The notes under the pieces are model-generated. The model made no database searches and was not told the DNA's origin. It saw nothing but the letters and a program-made list of their open reading frames with translations. A stretch of 44,535 nt of DNA from Clostridiaceae bacterium (GTDB taxonomy: Bacteria; Bacillota; Clostridia; DSM-8532). A program made the translations under genes and the position numbers. Of the stretch, positions 17,652 through 26,137 are shown in pieces. The DNA lies in NCBI GenBank assembly GCA_012728015.1, contig JAAYFY010000065.1, forward strand, positions 1-44,535. The letters are read 5' to 3'. How positions within the stretch are numbered: the stretch's first letter is position 1; every line of letters begins with the position of its first letter.

Positions 17652-18342
17652 CAGGCTTCGCGCCATGAAATCGCTTCTGTACAGCTATTATACCGACTTC
17701 ACGACTTTTTACTGCATATACCTGGGAATAATCACAGGCCTTTGCCTCACCAAGTTTATATTTTCCAGTTCTGCCTCCGGGAGCAGCGCCCTGACTGTTG
17801 GGATGGTAAACTGCTTCATCCTGCTGCCCATTGCCATGGCCGCCATAACCAGTAACTCGGAGCTTTTGAAAAAATTCTCCTTCCCGGTGGACAGGGATCT
17901 GGTTGCACTGTCCCATATAATGCTCATATTGCTGCTTCCGCTCATAATGCTGCTGACATCCTGCATCTTTTATCTTTTGGAAATCCTCGCCTCGGAACTG
18001 CTTATGGCTACGAGCGACAACTTCTTCTACTCGTGGCTTGTCACAAGGGGCAGCTTCCTGGCAGGCTTCGCTGTATCCTATATAGTAATAGTCGCGGTCA
18101 CCGCCCTGTCCTGGATGTTTTTTGCCTGGTTTTATCGCTACAAGGTTATAGTAAGCGTGGTTACCGGAACATTCGCGCTGGCCCTGATCTATTTCAGCGA
18201 ATTCCGTGAAGCCTTCTTAAGCCTGGTAGGCAAGGTATTCGTGAATCCCTCACCAGGCCTGTTGTCCCTGAAGCTGGGCACAATAACCCTTGTGCTCTTT
18301 GCGCTTGGGTATATCCCCATAAAGCGGATGGAGGTAAAATAG
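17635..18342 (+). CDS. ABC transporter permease-like membrane protein
   Basis: A 235-residue hydrophobic protein with about six membrane helices (for instance FTTFYCIYLGIITGLCL, HIMLILLLPLIMLLTSC, SYIVIVAVTALSWMFFAWF). I do not recognise a specific family, but its place between the ATPase and a small membrane protein makes it the transmembrane half of the transporter. I use the ATG at 17635, with GGGAGG 8 nt upstream, overlapping the ATPase gene by 17 nt; an ATG at 17617 is possible but poorly spaced. Confidence 0.82.
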   Translation: MLSQNSRLRAMKSLLYSYYTDFTTFYCIYLGIITGLCLTKFIFSSSASGSSALTVGMVNCFILLPIAMAAITSNSELLKKFSFPVDRDLVALSHIMLILLLPLIMLLTSCIFYLLEILASELLMATSDNFFYSWLVTRGSFLAGFAVSYIVIVAVTALSWMFFAWFYRYKVIVSVVTGTFALALIYFSEFREAFLSLVGKVFVNPSPGLLSLKLGTITLVLFALGYIPIKRMEVK

Positions 18343-18344
18343 CG

Positions 18345-18821
18345 ATGAATAAATGGATTTTGACAGCCATGTCGGTTATGCTCATACTGTCCTTTTTCCT
18401 CATATACCTGTTAAGCCCGAGCGACAGCGACTATCTGGCCAGGTATGCCTCCGGGAACTATGAAACCGTAGTGTCATTCGATGTACCCCTGGACGGCGGC
18501 AGGATCGTGGATGTGATTCCGTCCCTGTTCCCCTTTCACGTAAAAAAGGTCAGGATGGACATCGACAGGATTGAAATAAGGGTAAACAGGAATATACGCG
18601 GGGATCTGCTGGATTACATGCGGAAGAACCTTAAGGCAGAACTTTTTCCCGTGCCGGAAACCTATGCGCGCTTTGCACTGGATATCAGTTTTCCACGGCC
18701 TGTCGGCAATTATATCGGTGAAACCTTCGGCATTGTAGGGTTGTTTGATTACTACAATGATCTATACGACGCGCATGCCGAGTTCATGATCTGCGTGCCA
18801 ATGAACTACGAGCTCGATTAA
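18345..18821 (+). CDS. Small membrane-anchored protein of unknown function in the ABC operon
   Basis: A 158-residue protein with an N-terminal hydrophobic helix (about 4-24, ending YLLSPSDSD) acting as signal anchor, and an extracytoplasmic domain of about 130 residues with alternating beta-like segments (VVSFDVPLDGG, VKKVRMDIDRIEIRVN). No cysteine lipobox and no family I recognise. It starts 2 nt after the permease stop with GGAGG upstream, so it is the fourth gene of the operon and may be an accessory or sensor subunit; that is inferred from context only. Confidence 0.75.
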   Translation: MNKWILTAMSVMLILSFFLIYLLSPSDSDYLARYASGNYETVVSFDVPLDGGRIVDVIPSLFPFHVKKVRMDIDRIEIRVNRNIRGDLLDYMRKNLKAELFPVPETYARFALDISFPRPVGNYIGETFGIVGLFDYYNDLYDAHAEFMICVPMNYELD

Positions 18822-18861
18822 CATATTCGGGCAATATAACAATATCGGTTCAGACATACGA

Positions 18862-18940
18862 AAAGGAGCTTCCCAAAGGTACCCTGCCCGGCCTGTCGGG
18901 TCCGGCAGGCGGGCGGTCCGGCGTTGGCGGGAGCTCCTTT
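18862..18940. terminator. Large bidirectional terminator between the ABC operon and punA
   Basis: A 12-bp outer stem (AAAGGAGCTTCCC with one bulge against GGGAGCTCCTTT) encloses a G+C-rich inner hairpin (CCTGCCCGG against CCGGCAGG). Short T-runs flank the stem on both strands. It lies between convergent transcription units and can serve both. Confidence 0.8.
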
Positions 18941-18952
18941 AAACCATCTTCC

Positions 18953-19777
18953 TTATTCCCAGTTCTTAACGATCTCCCTTACCAAAGCGGAGAACTTCTG
19001 CTCAACCATTTTACCGGTTTCGATCACTTCTTCATGGGTAAGCGGCTGGTCGAGGATACCCGCTGCCATGTTGGTTATACAGGATATACCCAGCACCCGC
19101 ATTCCCATATGCCTTGCGGCAATAACCTCGGGTACTGTGGACATGCCAACGGCGTCGGCACCGAGCACGCGCATGGCCCTTATCTCCGCCGGGGTTTCAA
19201 AGGACGGCCCCTTGCAGTAGCAGTACACCCCGCTCTTAAGGTCAACCCCGACCCTTCCGGCGCATTCCATGGCAAGACTTTGCAGGGACCTGTCATAGGC
19301 TGCGGACATGTCGGGGAAGCGAGGGCCGAGTTCGTCGAGGTTTTCGCCCCTCAGCGGGTTTTCGGCGAAAAATCCTATATGGTCCTTTATGAGCATGAGA
19401 TCCCCGGGCGCAAAACCGGTGTTCACTCCCCCTGCCGCATTAGTAACCAGGAGGTTTTTTACGCCCATCCTCCCGAATACCCGGACGGGATATACCACAA
19501 AGCCCATATCATGGCCTTCGTAGTAGTGGAACCGCCCTTTCATGGCCATCACATATCTTTCGCCAAGGCGCCCGAATATGAGCTTTCCCTCATGCCCCTG
19601 GACTGTGGTCGCTGGAAAGCCCGGGATTTCCTCGTAGCGAATCTCCTGTTTGCCCTCAATGGAGCCGGCAAGGCTTCCCAGCCCGGAGCCCAGGATTATC
19701 GCGATCTCAGGGGTGCCCTGGGTAATTCCCCTCAAATATTCCACGGTTTTTCCCAGCTTTTTTATGGTATCCTTCAT
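18953..19777 (-). CDS. punA: Purine-nucleoside phosphorylase (PNP, trimeric class)
   Basis: A 274-residue enzyme that phosphorolyses (deoxy)inosine and guanosine to the free base and (deoxy)ribose-1-phosphate. Seen are ILGSGLGSLA, the GHEGKL phosphate loop, MKGRFHYYEGHDM, LLVTNAAGGVN, GPSFETPAEIR with the base-binding glutamate, VGMSTVPEVIAARH and SCITNMAAG, all typical of the low-molecular-mass trimeric class. GGAGGG precedes the ATG. It starts 18 nt downstream of polC and is probably cotranscribed with it. Confidence 0.96.
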   Translation of the reverse strand: MKDTIKKLGKTVEYLRGITQGTPEIAIILGSGLGSLAGSIEGKQEIRYEEIPGFPATTVQGHEGKLIFGRLGERYVMAMKGRFHYYEGHDMGFVVYPVRVFGRMGVKNLLVTNAAGGVNTGFAPGDLMLIKDHIGFFAENPLRGENLDELGPRFPDMSAAYDRSLQSLAMECAGRVGVDLKSGVYCYCKGPSFETPAEIRAMRVLGADAVGMSTVPEVIAARHMGMRVLGISCITNMAAGILDQPLTHEEVIETGKMVEQKFSALVREIVKNWE

Positions 19778-19795
19778 AACCGACCCTCCTTTAGC

Positions 19796-22700
19796 CTATC
19801 CGAACAGCGATAGCTGGCTGCTTTCCTCCATTCCGTCCAGGCAGCCGTGCTCCGAAAGGATCTCGATGACTGCCCTGGATACGCCTGATTTCATTTTCAG
19901 GTCTTCTATGGATACGAACTCACCGTCTTTCCGGGAATCCACGATACTGGCCGCCGCCGCGGTACCCAGTCCCTGCAGCGCTGTCAGGGGCGGCAGTATG
20001 CCTTCATCGGTTATTATGAAGCGTGTGGCATGGGATTTATACAGGTCCACCGGCAGGCACCTGATGCCGCGGGCATACATCTCCCTTGCCACCTCCAGTA
20101 TGGTGAGGAGGTCTTTCTCCTTTGGGGAGGCCGCTTTACCCTTTTCCTCTATCTCTTTTATGGCCAGGCTGACCGCGTCTGGTCCCCGGGATATGATATT
20201 GGCATCAAAGCTGCCTGCCCGGACGCTATAATACGCGGCATAAAAGGCCTCGGGGCAAAAGACCTTGAACCAGGCGATCCTGAAGGCCATCATCACATAT
20301 GCCGCGGCGTGGGCCCTCGGGAACATGTACTTGATCTTCTTGCAAGAGTCTATATACCACCGGGGAACACCCTTCTCCTTCATAAGGGCCTCGTCTTCGG
20401 GCGTCACGCCCTTCCCCCTGCGGACACTTTCCATGATCCTGAAGGACGCAAGGGGCGGCAGTTCCTTCATCATCAGGTAGGTCATTATATCGTCCCTGGT
20501 GCAGATAACCTCCGAAAGTGTGGCTGTACCGCTCCTCACCAGGTCCTGTGCATTGTTGAGCCATACATCTGTTCCGTGGGACAGGCCAGAAATGCGGATC
20601 AGCTCTTCAAAGGCGGTTGGCCTGGTGTCCTCCAGCATCTGCCGCACGAACTTGGTGCCGAATTCGGGAAGCCCAAGGGTGCCCACCTGGGTATCGATCT
20701 GCTCGGGATCGATACCCAGCGGCCCGGTTCCCGAGAAGATGCCCATGGTCTTTTTCTCGCCCAGCGGTATGGTCCTGGCGTCCACGCCGGTCAGGTCCTC
20801 CAGCATGCGGATTACCGTGGGATCATCGTGGCCCAGGATATCCAGTTTAAGGATCCTGCCGCTGATGGAGTTGTAGTCGAAATGGGTTGTAATAACGCCG
20901 GAATCGCTGTCGTCGGCCGGATGCTGTATGGGAGAAAAATCATATATCTCCTTGTGCCGGGGCACCACCATAACCCCGCCGGGATGCTGGCCGGTGGTGC
21001 GTTTAATACCCTTGCATCCAGCGGCAAGCCGTTCCAGTTCGGCCCTTGTTGCCGGTATCCCCCTCTCCTCAAGGAACTTCCTGGCAAAGCCGAAGGCCGT
21101 CTTTTCGGCTATGGTGGAAATGGTCCCGGCACGGAATGTGTATCCTTCGCCGAACAGCTCCTCGGTATACTTATGGGCCCTCGCCTGGTATTCCCCCGAG
21201 AAGTTCAGGTCGATATCAGGTTCCTTGTCGCCGTCGAAGCCCAGGAAGGTTTCAAAGGGTATGTCGTGTCCATCCTTGATGAGCAGCTCGCCGCAATTGG
21301 GGCATTCTTTGTCGGGAAGGTCGAAGCCGCAGCCTATCTTCTCGTCGTTCACAAAAAACTCCGAATACCTGCACTTTTCGCACCGGTAATGGGGCGGAAG
21401 CGCGTTGACCTCGGTGATACCGGCCAGAAAGGCCACAAAGGAAGAGCCCACCGATCCCCTGGAACCCACCAGGTAACCGTCGGACATGGATTTCTGAACC
21501 AGCTTCTGGGCGACCATGTAAAGGGTCGAAAAGCCGTTTTTGATAATGGAATCAAGTTCTCGGTCCACCCTCTTCCTCACCAGTTCCGGCACGGGGTCAC
21601 CGAACAGTTCCCTGACCCGCTCCTCGCTTATGCGCTTGATGTCCTCCTCGGCGCCTTCAAGCTGGGGTGGGTAAGTCCCGTCGGGGATGGGCTGGACTTC
21701 CCCTATACTATCGCTTATGGCATTCGGATTTGTGATAACCACCTCGAAGGCCTTTTCCACGCCCAGGTAGGAGAACTCCTCCAGCATCTCTTCGGTAGTC
21801 CTGAAATAGACAGGAGCCTGCTTGTCGGAGTCCGCGTACCCCTGACCAGCCTGGAGGACCTGTCTGAAGACCGCATCGTCAGGGTCCAGGAAGTGGACGT
21901 CACAGGTAGCGACCACAGGCTTGCCCAGCTGTTCTCCCAACTCCGCGATGCGGCGGTTTATTTCTCTCAGGGCTTCCTCATCTCTGACCAGGCCGTTCCT
22001 GACCAGGAACTGGTTATTGGCAGTGGGCTGTATCTCCAGGTAGTCGTAACGGGAGGCAATGGCCTCAACCTCTTCGCGGGGTTTTCCCTCCCGCAGGGCG
22101 CGGTATAGTTCGCCGGCCTCGCAGGCACTGCCGATGATCAGGCCTTCACGGTATTTCTGAAAGAGAGACCAGGGAACCCTGGGCCTTTTGTACAAATAGT
22201 TCAGGTGACTCTCTGAAACAATCCTGTAGAGGTTCTTGAGCCCGGCCTGGTTCTTTACAAGCATAATGGCATGGTAGGTATCAGGGTTCTTGTAGTCCAG
22301 TACGCCCCTCCTGTTATACCGCTCTTCGGTCAGAAGATAGGCCTCCATCCCGTAAATGACCTTGATCGGCTTACCGGACTTCCTGAGCGCGGCGGCGACT
22401 TCCTGCGCCTCCGGGAAGGCCTGGACCACTCCGTGGTCAGTAACGGCGATGGCCTTATGCCCCCAATCGGCGGCACGCCGTATCGCATCCTTCACCGAGG
22501 TCACGGCGTCCATCTGGCTCATCTGGGTATGAAGGTGAAGCTCCACCCTTTTCTGCTCCTCCAGGTCCATCCTTTTTGCCGGGCTGTCCTCAACGCACTC
22601 TATTCCCCTGAGCCTGATGGTAAGTTCTTTTTCATACTCGTCATATTCCGCGTCGCCATTTACCCGGATACAGACTCCCGGCTTCAGTTTCTCTTTTAGA

Positions 22701-23605
22701 ACTCCGACTTCCTTCTCCCTCGTAAAGGACTTGCAGGTAAGGGACGAGGTTTTGTCGGTTATGTCCAGGCTGAGCAGGGAGCGCCCGTTTTTCAGTTCGC
22801 GGGTTTCAAACTTAATGACTTCACCCGAAAGAATTACATTCCCCGAGTTTATATCCACATCGGCCATGGAAATCGGCTCGCCATAAAAGGGCCTGCCGAA
22901 AATAACCGTCCTGCTGTCCGCTTTCTTGCCTCTGCTCACGCCCGTTTTCCCGTACCTGCCGCCGCCCTTTTCCTTAACTGCCGCAGTCTCCGATCGATTA
23001 TTATTTCCTTTCTTCAATCTTTCTTCCTGGTCGGAGAGCATCTGGGCAACAATCCTTGCCTCGTGCTCCATCTTCTCGGCAATATAGTCAACGGCTTCGT
23101 GCTCCTGGTCTTCAGATCCGCTGAAAGAAACCCTGACATCGCTTCGGAACAGCATTCTAAAGACCTTCTCAATATGTTTTCCGGCGCCGGACGCCTCCAG
23201 CACAGCGCAGCCCGTACCGGGAAGGCAGACTGTAAGGTTTCTGCCCTCAAGCCTGTACTTGGCGTTTTTCAGGAAAGGCGCAAGATGGGACCTGCCGCGG
23301 CAGGTATAGCAGGAGAGCACCCTCTTGTGCCAGTCATCCAGTTCCTTGGGCAGGGGTATGGAGAATGCGGGCTTTATGACAACACTCGTACTGAAATACT
23401 CAGCAAGCGTTTTTTCGAGCTCCAGTATTCTATCGGGGCAGACCTGGTGATTTATATCAAGACAGAGTTCGACCCTTTTCTCAGACTTATGGTATTGGAG
23501 TTTAGTGATAAAGGTTCTCGAAAAATCTTCCCGGAATTGATCTATGGGTATGATGTGTTTAAACGCCTCACAAAGGGATGACTTCTTGAGAACGCTTTCA
23601 TCCAT
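19796..23605 (-). CDS. polC: DNA polymerase III PolC-type alpha subunit lacking the 3'-5' exonuclease domain
   Basis: A 1269-residue replicative polymerase; B. subtilis PolC has about 1437. In order: N-terminal domain (1-200), charged linker, OB fold (about 245-335), PHP domain, polymerase core with a Cys4 zinc site (CEKCRYS ... CGFDLPDKECPNC) and catalytic PDIDLNFSG and LDILGHDDPT, C-terminal helical domain and a QLSLFG end. In ordinary PolC a DnaQ-like exonuclease of about 170-190 residues interrupts PHP between the glutamate of YGMEA and the histidine of YHA. Here those are E421 and H445, only 24 residues apart, with no DxE motif anywhere. All nine PHP ligand positions are present (H357, H359, D366, H391, E421, H445, C495, D569, H571). 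The frame is uninterrupted, so this is a domain absence, not a frameshift. AAAGGA lies 11 nt before the ATG. Confidence 0.95.
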   Translation of the reverse strand: MDESVLKKSSLCEAFKHIIPIDQFREDFSRTFITKLQYHKSEKRVELCLDINHQVCPDRILELEKTLAEYFSTSVVIKPAFSIPLPKELDDWHKRVLSCYTCRGRSHLAPFLKNAKYRLEGRNLTVCLPGTGCAVLEASGAGKHIEKVFRMLFRSDVRVSFSGSEDQEHEAVDYIAEKMEHEARIVAQMLSDQEERLKKGNNNRSETAAVKEKGGGRYGKTGVSRGKKADSRTVIFGRPFYGEPISMADVDINSGNVILSGEVIKFETRELKNGRSLLSLDITDKTSSLTCKSFTREKEVGVLKEKLKPGVCIRVNGDAEYDEYEKELTIRLRGIECVEDSPAKRMDLEEQKRVELHLHTQMSQMDAVTSVKDAIRRAADWGHKAIAVTDHGVVQAFPEAQEVAAALRKSGKPIKVIYGMEAYLLTEERYNRRGVLDYKNPDTYHAIMLVKNQAGLKNLYRIVSESHLNYLYKRPRVPWSLFQKYREGLIIGSACEAGELYRALREGKPREEVEAIASRYDYLEIQPTANNQFLVRNGLVRDEEALREINRRIAELGEQLGKPVVATCDVHFLDPDDAVFRQVLQAGQGYADSDKQAPVYFRTTEEMLEEFSYLGVEKAFEVVITNPNAISDSIGEVQPIPDGTYPPQLEGAEEDIKRISEERVRELFGDPVPELVRKRVDRELDSIIKNGFSTLYMVAQKLVQKSMSDGYLVGSRGSVGSSFVAFLAGITEVNALPPHYRCEKCRYSEFFVNDEKIGCGFDLPDKECPNCGELLIKDGHDIPFETFLGFDGDKEPDIDLNFSGEYQARAHKYTEELFGEGYTFRAGTISTIAEKTAFGFARKFLEERGIPATRAELERLAAGCKGIKRTTGQHPGGVMVVPRHKEIYDFSPIQHPADDSDSGVITTHFDYNSISGRILKLDILGHDDPTVIRMLEDLTGVDARTIPLGEKKTMGIFSGTGPLGIDPEQIDTQVGTLGLPEFGTKFVRQMLEDTRPTAFEELIRISGLSHGTDVWLNNAQDLVRSGTATLSEVICTRDDIMTYLMMKELPPLASFRIMESVRRGKGVTPEDEALMKEKGVPRWYIDSCKKIKYMFPRAHAAAYVMMAFRIAWFKVFCPEAFYAAYYSVRAGSFDANIISRGPDAVSLAIKEIEEKGKAASPKEKDLLTILEVAREMYARGIRCLPVDLYKSHATRFIITDEGILPPLTALQGLGTAAAASIVDSRKDGEFVSIEDLKMKSGVSRAVIEILSEHGCLDGMEESSQLSLFG

Positions 23606-23793
23606 GGTTCTTTCAGTCCTTTCAGGAAGTGCCTCTCATCGTTTGCTTATGTTTATACCAATATTTTATCATATGTGCGCGCGGCGGGGTGAAAAATATG
23701 CCGGCGGTGTGTGAAAAATACGCCGGAGGCAGTCGAATCAGCTGAAGGAAAAACGTATGCGCGGCCACTGTACTGGTAAAATGAAAAAATTTG
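23606..23793 (-). promoter_or_regulatory. polC upstream region: extended -10 and a 22-bp-spaced direct repeat
   Basis: On the minus strand TGATAAAAT (23663-23671) is an extended -10 (TG-n-TAAAAT) about 60 nt before polC; no good -35 is seen. On plus, GTGAAAAATAYGCCGG occurs at 23689-23704 and 23711-23726, 22 bp apart and just upstream of the -10, where an activator or repressor could bind. No lepB terminator with a T-run is evident here. Confidence 0.5.
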
Positions 23794-24336
23794 TCAGACC
23801 GATCCGAATCGGTTGAAGGGATAGATGCGAAGAATGCATCTTCCGTTCACGCGTTTACTGTTTACAGGTCCGAATACCCGGCTGTCGCGGCTTTTGCCCC
23901 GCAGCCTGTTATCGCCCAGGACATAGATGCAGCCTTCAGGCACAATTAAATCGGAATGGATATCACTTATTTCATCGGTATAAGTGCCGTTGATATATGG
24001 CTCCTGGAGTTCTTTCCCATCTACAAAGACCTTACCGTCCCTTATTTGGACATGCTGGTTCTCCAGGGCTATAACCCTTTTAATGACGTGTTTCCGCCTC
24101 TCCCCCAAAAGTTCCGGGATCCTGAGTACGACAATATCGCCCTGGCGCAGGGTGCCAAAGCGGAGGGTTATGCTCTCAATTATAAGCACATCGTTGTTAT
24201 TCAGGGTGGGAACCATTGAGGTTCCTTCAACAATGGTTATCCTCCCCAGGAAAAAAACGATCAGAAGTGCCAGCAATACGGCAAAGCCGATATGCAGTAC
24301 CCAATCCAGGACTTCCTTCGTTACCTTATTCTTCAC
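23794..24336 (-). CDS. lepB: Signal peptidase I
   Basis: A 180-residue type I signal peptidase that cleaves signal peptides of exported proteins on the outer face of the membrane. One N-terminal helix (about 12-32), then the serine motif EGTSMVPTL (catalytic Ser40), the lysine motif in HVIKRVIAL (Lys86) and the box E motif GDNRLRGKSRDSR. The start is GTG, with AAGGA only 2 nt away, overlapping the aspS 3' end by 11 nt, so translation is likely coupled to aspS. Size is typical for Gram-positive SipS-type enzymes. Confidence 0.95.
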   Translation of the reverse strand: MKNKVTKEVLDWVLHIGFAVLLALLIVFFLGRITIVEGTSMVPTLNNNDVLIIESITLRFGTLRQGDIVVLRIPELLGERRKHVIKRVIALENQHVQIRDGKVFVDGKELQEPYINGTYTDEISDIHSDLIVPEGCIYVLGDNRLRGKSRDSRVFGPVNSKRVNGRCILRIYPFNRFGSV

Positions 24337-26122
24337 TTTCCTTGCTCACCGTCTTGATATGAAGCTCCTCCAGCTGCTTTTCCTCCACCGTGTCAGGAGC
24401 GCTGGACATAAGGCACGCGGCAGTCTGGACCTTGGGGAAGGCTATGACGTCACGGATATTGTCGGTGCCTGCAAGCAGCATGGTAAGTCTGTCCAGTCCA
24501 AAAGCCATTCCGCCGTGGGGAGGCGTGCCGTACCTGAATGCCTCAAGCATGAACCCGAAACGGTCCCTGGCTTGCTCGTCGGTAAGCCCGATAACCCGGA
24601 ACATCCTGGCCTGGAGTTCCTGGCTGAGGATACGGATGCTGCCGCCGCCCACCTCGTACCCGTTTATAACCATGTCGTAGGCCTTGGAACGGACTCTGCC
24701 GGGGTCTTTCTCCAGGTATTCTATATCCTCGTCCATGGGAGCGGTAAACATGTGGTGTCTGGCAGCCCAGCGCTTTTCTTCCTGATCATATTCCAGGAGC
24801 GGGAACTCGGTGATCCAGAGAACATCGAAGCGGCTGTGGTCGATGAGCCCCAGCCTCTCTCCCAGTTCCAGCCGCAGGTGTCCAAGGGCGTCAAAGGCGA
24901 CCTGGTCCTTGTCAGCCACAAAGAGGAGCAGGTCCCCGGGTTTTGCCCCCAGCCGGTCTTTAATACTTTGAATCTCATCTTCAGCCATGAATTTGGCTAT
25001 GGGAGACCTCAGCCCATCCTGTTCCACCGCCATCCAGGCGAGGCCTTTTGCTTTATAGGTTTTTGCAACCTCTCCAAGGGCATCGATCTCCTTGCGGGAG
25101 AATTTTGAACCCGCGCCTTCAGCATTGATGGCGCGCACACTGCCGCCGCTTTCCACCGCGTCTTTGAAAACCCTGAAGCCCGATTCGGACACAATGTCCG
25201 AGATGTCCACAAGCTCAAGTCCAAAGCGGGTGTCAGGCTTGTCCGATCCGAACCTCTCCATGGCTTCGCTATAGGTCAGCCTCTTGAATGGGGTCGGAAT
25301 GTCGATGCCCAGCGTTTCCCTGAAAAGGCGGCTTACAAAGCCTTCGTTGACGGCCAGCACATCCTCGATGTCCACGAAGGACATCTCCAGGTCGATCTGT
25401 GTAAACTCCGGCTGGCGGTCGGACCTTAGATCCTCGTCCCTGAAACACTTGACAATCTGTATGTAACGGTCGAAACCCGCTACCATCAGGAGCTGCTTGA
25501 ATATTTGCGGGGACTGGGGAAGCGCGTAAAACTTGCCCGGATGAATACGGCTCGGAACCAGGTAGTCCCTTGCGCCTTCCGGAGTGCTTTTGGTAAGGAC
25601 AGGCGTTTCTATTTCCAAAAATCCGTTCTCATCATAATAGTCACGGGCTATCTTGGCTATCCTGTGGCGGAGCATGAGATTCCTCTGCAGATGGGGACGC
25701 CGAAGGTCCAGATAACGGTGCTTCAGCCTTAAAACCTCGTTGGCCTCGGTAATCTCCTCGATATGGAAGGGAGGAATCTCGGATTTATTGAGGATCCTGA
25801 ACTCGGAAGCAATTATCTCAATCTCCCCGGTTTCCATATTCGGGTTGATAGCTTCCTCGCTCCTCCTCGCCAGGACCCCCTTTATTGCCAGGACATATTC
25901 GCTCCTGACCTGCGAGGCCTTCGCGTGGAGTTCGGGATCGGTTTCGCTGTTGAATACCACCTGTATGATACCGCTTCTGTCCCTCAGTGTGACAAAAATC
26001 AGTTTCCCCAGGTCCCTTCTTCTCTGCACCCATCCCATGACCACCACTTCGCGGCCGACGTCGGATACCTTAAGTTCGGTGCAGCGATGTGTTCTTTTCA
26101 AGCCCTTCATGCTTTCTGCCAT
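24326..26122 (-). CDS. aspS: Aspartyl-tRNA synthetase
   Basis: A 598-residue class IIb synthetase of bacterial type: N-terminal OB anticodon-binding domain (VVVMGWVQRRRDLGKLIFVTLRD), motif 2 (CFRDEDLRSDRQPEFTQID), the inserted GAD domain (about 310-420) and motif 3 (GMAFGLDRLTMLLAG). Whether it is discriminating or also charges tRNA-Asn cannot be decided from what I can see. GAGAGGAAG precedes the ATG, 15 nt after the hisS stop. hisS-aspS is a conserved Firmicute pair. Confidence 0.97.
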   Translation of the reverse strand: MAESMKGLKRTHRCTELKVSDVGREVVVMGWVQRRRDLGKLIFVTLRDRSGIIQVVFNSETDPELHAKASQVRSEYVLAIKGVLARRSEEAINPNMETGEIEIIASEFRILNKSEIPPFHIEEITEANEVLRLKHRYLDLRRPHLQRNLMLRHRIAKIARDYYDENGFLEIETPVLTKSTPEGARDYLVPSRIHPGKFYALPQSPQIFKQLLMVAGFDRYIQIVKCFRDEDLRSDRQPEFTQIDLEMSFVDIEDVLAVNEGFVSRLFRETLGIDIPTPFKRLTYSEAMERFGSDKPDTRFGLELVDISDIVSESGFRVFKDAVESGGSVRAINAEGAGSKFSRKEIDALGEVAKTYKAKGLAWMAVEQDGLRSPIAKFMAEDEIQSIKDRLGAKPGDLLLFVADKDQVAFDALGHLRLELGERLGLIDHSRFDVLWITEFPLLEYDQEEKRWAARHHMFTAPMDEDIEYLEKDPGRVRSKAYDMVINGYEVGGGSIRILSQELQARMFRVIGLTDEQARDRFGFMLEAFRYGTPPHGGMAFGLDRLTMLLAGTDNIRDVIAFPKVQTAACLMSSAPDTVEEKQLEELHIKTVSKESEE

Positions 26123-26137
26123 ATATATCTTCCTCTC

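Noticed and set aside
20030-22108. A plus-strand open frame of about 690 codons opposite polC
   Set aside because: It is antisense to a clear, conserved polC, has no ribosome site and no recognisable domain; long antisense frames are common in G+C-balanced genes.
24326-24336. Reading the 11-nt lepB-aspS overlap as a frameshift or fusion
   Set aside because: Both proteins are complete with proper ends, so this is an ordinary translational overlap.
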